From positions 204,563,753 through 204,627,752 of the forward strand of contig NC_077229.1 of NCBI RefSeq assembly GCF_027887165.1: DNA of 64,000 nt. The letters run 5' to 3'. The position numbers and the translations under genes were made by a program. Under the pieces are notes generated by a model. It was not told the DNA's origin. It worked only from the letters and a program-made list of their open reading frames with translations, and made no database searches. Positions 60,001 through 64,000 of the stretch are shown here, one piece after another (the stretch's first letter is position 1; each line of letters opens with the position of its first letter). The stretch comes from Monodelphis domestica (Eukaryota > Chordata > Mammalia > Didelphimorphia > Didelphidae).

Positions 60001-62142
60001 CTGAATGTTTTTTAAGCATTAGTTGGTAATCATATATGATGGTAACAGAAAACTTATGTTTTATAGAACATGGAATCTTATTGAAGGAAGATCTGCATTT
60101 ATAAAAAATATAAAACAAAGTGAGTATTCAATTGGCAGAATGTTTTTGGTTTTTAAGTTTTATGTTGCCTTTTATTTTTATGACAGTAATTTCTGCCTAA
60201 TAGCAACCCTTGGCTTCCTCCCCCAATTGAACCCTCCTTTGACACAAAGGAAAACTTTTAAGTAAAAACAATAAACATATCCAGCAGTCTCACAGTCTAC
60301 CACATTCCATATCCATAGTCTTCCACCTCTTTCAGAAGAAGAGAAGTTTCAGTCCTCTGGGACTGATATTAAACATTGCAATTTATCAGAATTTATATGC
60401 CTTTTTAAAAGTTGCATTTATTTAATGTGTTACGAGCATGATTTATGTTCTTCTGACTTATGTTCATTTCATCACTTCATGCAAGGTTTTCCACGAATCT
60501 CTGAATTTTTCATGTTAGCTACTTAATAGTGCAGGAAAATCATAGATCCAGAATTGGAAAAAATATTTATATTCATATGCCACAAATGATTCAGATGTTC
60601 TCCAATTTTGGGGTTTCTACTTTATTTCCAGGCTTTTGCTATTGTTAAAAAAAACTGCTTTGAATATTTTTATTTATATGGGATATTTATGTCTTTGATT
60701 TTGTTGATTGCTAAACCCCCAGATATAGGAGCACTGAGTCAGAGGGTTCAAACAATTAAGTAAAGTGCTCACATAATTTTAAATTGTTTTCCAGAACGGT
60801 TGGATCATTTCACAGCTCCTTTATTTCAGTAGCTCCTGCAACACTGACTATTTTCATCTTTTATTTTCTTTGCCACTTTGAGGGATATATTGCAGAGTTG
60901 TTTAATTTGCATTTCTTTTATTAGTGGTTTGTTTCATCTTTCCTCTGGGTGTTGATAATTTGTAATTCTTTGAAGATATTCATCTTGCAGGGCATTTAGG
61001 TCATACAGTGGGTAGAGTGCTAGGCTTGTACAGAAAGACTAGGGTCACATGTGACCCTGGACAAGTCACTTAACCCTATTTGCCTGGCCCTTGCCCTCTT
61101 ATCTTAGAGTTGTTACTAAGTCAGAAAGTAAGGCCTTAGGGGGAAAAAAAGAAAATTATTCATCTCCTTTGACTAGTTAATCTATTGGAGAATGGCTCTT
61201 AATTTTATATTGGCAGTTGAAGTAGTTTTGTAAAGATTGGCAGTTTTACCTGAAAAATTATTTATGATGGGAGGAAGGAGTGGTATGCTACAATGTAAAA
61301 AGTTTTGGATTTGGAATTATAAGACCTGGATCTCGGGGGGTAGCTGGGTAGTCCAGTGGATTGAGAGCCAGGCCTAGAGATGGGAGGACCTGGGTTCAAA
61401 TGTGACCTCAGACACTTCCTAGCTATGTGACCCTGGGCAAGTCACTTAACACTAATTGTCTAGCCCTTACCACTCTTCTGCTTTGGAACCAATACACAGT
61501 ATTGATTCCAAGACGGAAGGTAAGGGTTAAAAAAAAAAAGACCTGGATCTCAATCTTAGCTCTATCACCTAACACCTTAGTGAACTTGGGCAAATCATTT
61601 TTTTTAATTTTTTTTTTTTACTTTTGATCCTCATTTCCCTCATCTCTAAAATGAGGGTGTTGGACTTCTAAGATCCCTTCCAGCCCTAAATTTGTGGTTA
61701 CTTTGGTCCTCTATTCTCCTAACTTTCTTAATAAAGTTTGTAGAAATATTTTTATTATGATTTTTGTAATTTTTATTTATTAGACAACTATTTCTTTAAT
61801 TATTTTTAAAACTATAGATGCTCACATAGTAGAATGGTCCCCTGGTGGAGAGAAGTATATAGTTGTCACAATGAACAAGATAGACATCTACCAACTTGAA
61901 ACTGCATCCATCACAGGTACCATCACCACTGGAAAGAGAATTTCTTCTGTTGCATTTATTTCAGTAAGTACATATAACTAGTTATGGAATTTTTGTGTCT
62001 TTTTATTTAGGTACCTTATTTTGTTTTTGTTCTTTCTTTCTTAGGATTCCATACTTGCTGTGGCTGGAGATGAAGAAATTGTAAGGTTGTTTGACTGTGA
62101 TTCACTAAAATGTCTCTGTGAATTTAAGGCTCATGAAAACAG
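53996..62142 (+). CDS. PAK1IP1: PAK1IP1, coding exons 1-7 of the gene (3' part outside the window)
   Basis: WD40-repeat protein (yeast Mak11 relative) that binds and restrains PAK1, works in nucleoli in 60S subunit maturation, and links ribosome stress to p53. Coding exons: 53,996-54,079; 57,962-58,124; 59,230-59,350; 59,435-59,509; 60,067-60,119; 61,818-61,963; 62,045-62,142, giving 246 codons plus 2 nt of about 390. All introns are GT-AG with matching phase. Start MELVCGCYEQVLFGFAVH has G at -3 and +4. WD-type units: TASKDE-like SKDETIHIYDM, GDDGLICVWDAKKW, GTDKTLRTWNL, MNKIDIYQLETA and GDEEIVRLFDCDSL. No stop or frame change. The remaining repeats and the Lys-rich C-terminal tail should lie past 64,000. 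Confidence 0.96.
54797..54821. repeat. (GGT)n/(GT)n microsatellite
   Basis: TGGTGGTGGTGGTGGTGTGTG in PAK1IP1 intron 1, preceded by a T run. Confidence 0.9.
54958..55170 (+). mobile_element. tRNA-derived SINE, full length
   Basis: Best reference copy in the window: GGGGGCAGCTGGGTAGCTCA to GTAAGGGTTTAAAAAATAAA, in PAK1IP1 intron 1. Confidence 0.92.
55171..56129. other. PAK1IP1 intron 1, nothing recognised
   Basis: Non-coding intronic sequence; frames here have no motif or splice context. Confidence 0.45.
56130..56330 (-). mobile_element. tRNA-derived SINE
   Basis: Antisense copy with its tail segment rearranged: 'cagtattgattccaagatgg' occurs before 'ggcagaagagtggtaagggc'. Confidence 0.85.
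56331..57940. other. PAK1IP1 intron 1, nothing recognised
   Basis: 1.6 kb of intron without an exon or nameable repeat; ends in the pyrimidine tract of exon 2. Confidence 0.45.
57962..58124 (+). CDS. PAK1IP1: PAK1IP1 exon 2
   Basis: 163 nt after ACTTTCAG; KWTPVANFTHHGHAASLSAV starts the first WD repeat, which closes with IHIYDM. Donor GTAAGG, phase 1. Confidence 0.96.
58465..58692 (-). mobile_element. MIR-type SINE
   Basis: Antisense 'cttatttaatcctcataaca', 'tatagttgaggaaactgaga', 'gtcttcctgactccaggttg' in PAK1IP1 intron 2. Confidence 0.8.
58852..59042 (-). mobile_element. MIR-type SINE
   Basis: Antisense 'tttggagctggaagggacct', 'gaggaatctgaggcccagag' in intron 2. Confidence 0.75.
59230..59350 (+). 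CDS. PAK1IP1: PAK1IP1 exon 3
   Basis: 121 nt after TTGATAG; TINCLKFFGNGHLISGGDDG then LICVWDAKKWDCLKSIKAH, the second WD repeat. Donor GTGAGT, phase 2. Confidence 0.96.
59435..59509 (+). CDS. PAK1IP1: PAK1IP1 exon 4
   Basis: 75 nt after a T-run and TTAG; GHVTSLSVHPSGKLALSVGT, the third WD repeat. Donor GTGAGT, phase 2. Confidence 0.95.
60067..60119 (+). CDS. PAK1IP1: PAK1IP1 exon 5
   Basis: 53 nt after TTATAG; TWNLIEGRSAFIKNIKQ. Donor GTGAGT, phase 1. Confidence 0.94.
60240..60975 (-). mobile_element. Old L1 3' fragment
   Basis: Antisense blocks 'tttccagaacggttggatca' and 'cagagttgtttaatttgcat' match the ORF2 C-terminal part of the L1 at 47.3-47.5 kb. Diverged. In PAK1IP1 intron 5. Confidence 0.7.
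60986..61155 (+). mobile_element. tRNA-derived SINE, diverged
   Basis: 'cagggcatttaggtcataca', 'gtgaccctggacaagtcact', tail AGGGGGAAAAAAAG. Confidence 0.75.
61278..61700 (+). mobile_element. MIR-type SINE split by a SINE
   Basis: Left part 'ttttggatttggaattataa' and right part 'catctctaaaatgagggtgt' to 'agatcccttccagccctaaa' belong to one sense element. It is interrupted at 61,335-61,537. Confidence 0.75.
61335..61537 (+). mobile_element. tRNA-derived SINE with perfect target duplication
   Basis: GGGGGGTAGCTGGGTAGTCC to GTAAGGGTTAAAAAAAA, flanked by AAGACCTGGATCTC at 61,321-61,334 and 61,538-61,551. The 14-bp exact duplication proves L1-type retrotransposition. Confidence 0.93.
61818..61963 (+). 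CDS. PAK1IP1: PAK1IP1 exon 6
   Basis: 146 nt after ACTATAG; AHIVEWSPGGEKYIVVTMNK then IDIYQLETASITGTITTGKR and ISSVAFIS. Donor GTAAGT, phase 0. Confidence 0.95.
62045..62142 (+). CDS. PAK1IP1: PAK1IP1 exon 7
   Basis: 98 nt after TTCTTAG; DSILAVAGDEEIVRLFDCDS then LKCLCEFKAHEN. Donor GTATTT, phase 2. No exon 8 seen between here and 64,000. Confidence 0.94.
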
Positions 62143-62397
62143 GTATTTGCTTCTTAGCATTTCAACTTATTTCTTTTATACCACCTGTGTAAGTGTCTGT
62201 TTAGACTTAGATGTTTATTATTCACATATACATACCCAATGTCTTTTGAAATCAGATTTTAAAAATATCTTAGAGTACTTTGTGGCAGTAGCTAGTATGG
62301 AATCTAAAAATGTACGGTGATGATATACCAACTAAAGTTATCATGGTTATGATTTCAACATAATATCAGTATAAGTGATGATTCCTATAATAATATG

Positions 62398-62645
62398 GAA
62401 GGAAAAAAAACATTTATTAAGTGCCTATTGTGCTTGACTTAGAAGCTCATATAAGAAGTGCCTACTATGTGTGAGGCACTGTGATGAGAGTTTTTCAATA
62501 TTATCTCATTTGATCCTCACAGTAAGCTTAGTTGGTAGGTGCTTAATTAGTCCCATTTTACAACTGATGAAGATAGTTGAGCAAGAACACACATAGCTAC
62601 TATCTAAAGCCAGATTTGAACTTAGGTTTTCTGACCAGGTTTTAT
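62398..62645 (-). mobile_element. MIR/THER1-type SINE
   Basis: Antisense 'tgtgtgaggcactgtgatga', 'ttatctcatttgatcctcac', 'cccattttacaactgatgaa' in the intron after exon 7. Confidence 0.75.
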
Positions 62646-62729
62646 CTATATTCCTCCATAATACATTGGTGGATCCATCTGATCAGTGTGGATATTGCTT
62701 CCTTCTACCTGTGCAGATTATAATCCATA

Positions 62730-63205
62730 AAAAATTTTTTGAAAAATTATATTTTTCACTTATGGATCCTTCCCACCACTCTCTTCCCTGAAAGTCATTA
62801 TTTATATCAAAGAGTTAAAAGGATGGAAAGGGTAGGGAGGGAAACAAGTTGGTAAAACTGACCAGCACATAAAAATGTCCATTATCTTTAGTGTTCCATA
62901 TCCAAAATTTACCACCTCTGCAAAGAAAGAGATTAGAGCTAAGCTTGGCCACTATAATTTCTTTTTTAAATTTATTTTAATTTTCATGCAGAAATATATT
63001 TTATTTCCCCAGTTATATGTAATAACAATTTTCAACATGTTTTCGAAAATTTTAAGCTCCAAATTGTCTCCCTCCTTTTCTCCACTCCGCCCCCCCATTG
63101 TAACAATTTGATCTGGATTATACATGTAATATCATGCAAAACATACTTCCATATTGGTCATTGTTGTAAGAGAATACTCATATAAAAGCAAAACCCCCAA
63201 ATAAA
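62730..63205 (-). mobile_element. LINE 3'-end fragments
   Basis: Two antisense pieces: 'ccatatccaaaatttaccac' (also like 60,300) and 'attatacatgtaatatcatg' with a pyrimidine run. Confidence 0.55.
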
Positions 63206-64000
63206 AACATAAATAAGCTAATAAAATAGTAGATGAGAGAGGAAATGGCCATTTGACTTGACCTTTAGACTAACATGGGCTTTCCGAAATGAATTAACCA
63301 ATCAACTTTTTAATTGGGTAACTGTTTCTAAATAAGGTCTATATGATGTTATGTCTTGTGATATGTCATCAGCATTGTACAACAATATTCATTTTGTTAT
63401 ATAAACCAGGTCTCAACCTCTAGGCATGGTCTCTTGCTGGGGTCCAACAATGTAATACATGCAAGAGAATGTTTTTATTGGAGGACTTGGCTCTCTTCCA
63501 ATAAAATCTAACTTTCTACCTTGACTTGGAGAAATTTGGCTTTTTGACTTTATTTACCTAAATTATCTATATTGAGTCAGTGGGTTTTCTATTTCACAAC
63601 AATTCAGTGCATCTGAATGCTGACCAGAAACTGATGGTTTTGAATTGGGATGTGTCATGACTAGAATGTGATGGAAAGCACTTGTTACTATTGTACTAAT
63701 CCTTATAGATGCTGTTTAGGGCTCATAGCAAAGTGGTGGCAGTGGGATTAGAGAAAATGGCAAGGCTTGTGTGTAAAATTTCATGAGACAGAATTATAGG
63801 ACTTAGTAACTGATTGGGTGGTAATAGACACTAGAACATAGGAGACTGGGGTGAATATTTAATGCCACTACTGTTACTGGAATGGTTAGACATAGGGAAA
63901 TCAGGAGGACCAGGTTTACGAGGGAAAGGGAAGTTGGTTGGACTGTACTTTGCCTGATAGCCTTTGAACACACTGGTCCTAGTGAGGTGCCTTAGTATAT
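63206..64000. other. PAK1IP1 intron, nothing recognised
   Basis: No exon with acceptor, donor and WD40 sequence is seen up to the window end. Confidence 0.45.

Overview
ORGANISM. The window looks like marsupial nuclear DNA. It carries many copies of the tRNA-derived SINE that begins GGCAGCTAGGTGGCTCAGT, several L1 copies whose ORF1 and ORF2 resemble one another, MIR-type SINEs and hAT, Tigger-like and LTR elements, in an AT-rich, CpG-poor background. An American opossum such as Monodelphis is my first guess, but the species is an inference. The gene order matches human 6p24.2: GCNT2 cluster, C6orf52 (minus), PAK1IP1 (plus). LAYOUT. 1-42 kb is intergenic and repeat-dense. It holds one orphan exon of a GCNT2-family glycosyltransferase (8,230-8,317) and a processed pseudogene of an ADP/ATP translocase (about 26,632-27,521, minus). 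Larger repeats there are a solo LTR inside a SINE (5,246-5,953), an L1 with ORF1 and the ORF2 endonuclease region (9.66-12.81 kb), one L1 nested in another in reverse orientation (15.55-19.75 kb) that also carries an LTR-like insert, an old CR1/L3-type LINE (28.5-31.2 kb), and DNA transposons at 0.94, 4.47, 8.76, 9.34, 25.1, 32.0 and 38.0 kb. 42.3-53.9 kb is the C6orf52 gene on the minus strand. Its four coding exons join in frame to 146 codons, and its introns hold a 2.4 kb antisense-to-plus L1 ORF2 remnant and SINEs. 53.5-54.27 kb is a CpG-rich bidirectional promoter with GC boxes, a palindromic CRE and ETS sites. 53,996 to the end is PAK1IP1 on the plus strand. Coding exons 1-7 are intact (246 complete codons plus 2 nt); the last exons lie beyond the window. 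HOW THE GENES RELATE. PAK1IP1 is a WD40 protein of the nucleolus linked to large ribosomal subunit maturation and PAK1/p53 signalling. C6orf52 is a small, fast-evolving protein of unknown function that shares the promoter in divergent orientation, so the two are probably co-activated. I found no prokaryotic features, CRISPR arrays or operons, and no convincing new molecular system. The points that most repay a second look are the orphan GCNT exon, the decayed copy of a C6orf52 exon, the L1 lacking its 3' end yet flanked by a 16-bp repeat, and an unexplained CpG-rich block at 36.9-37.4 kb.
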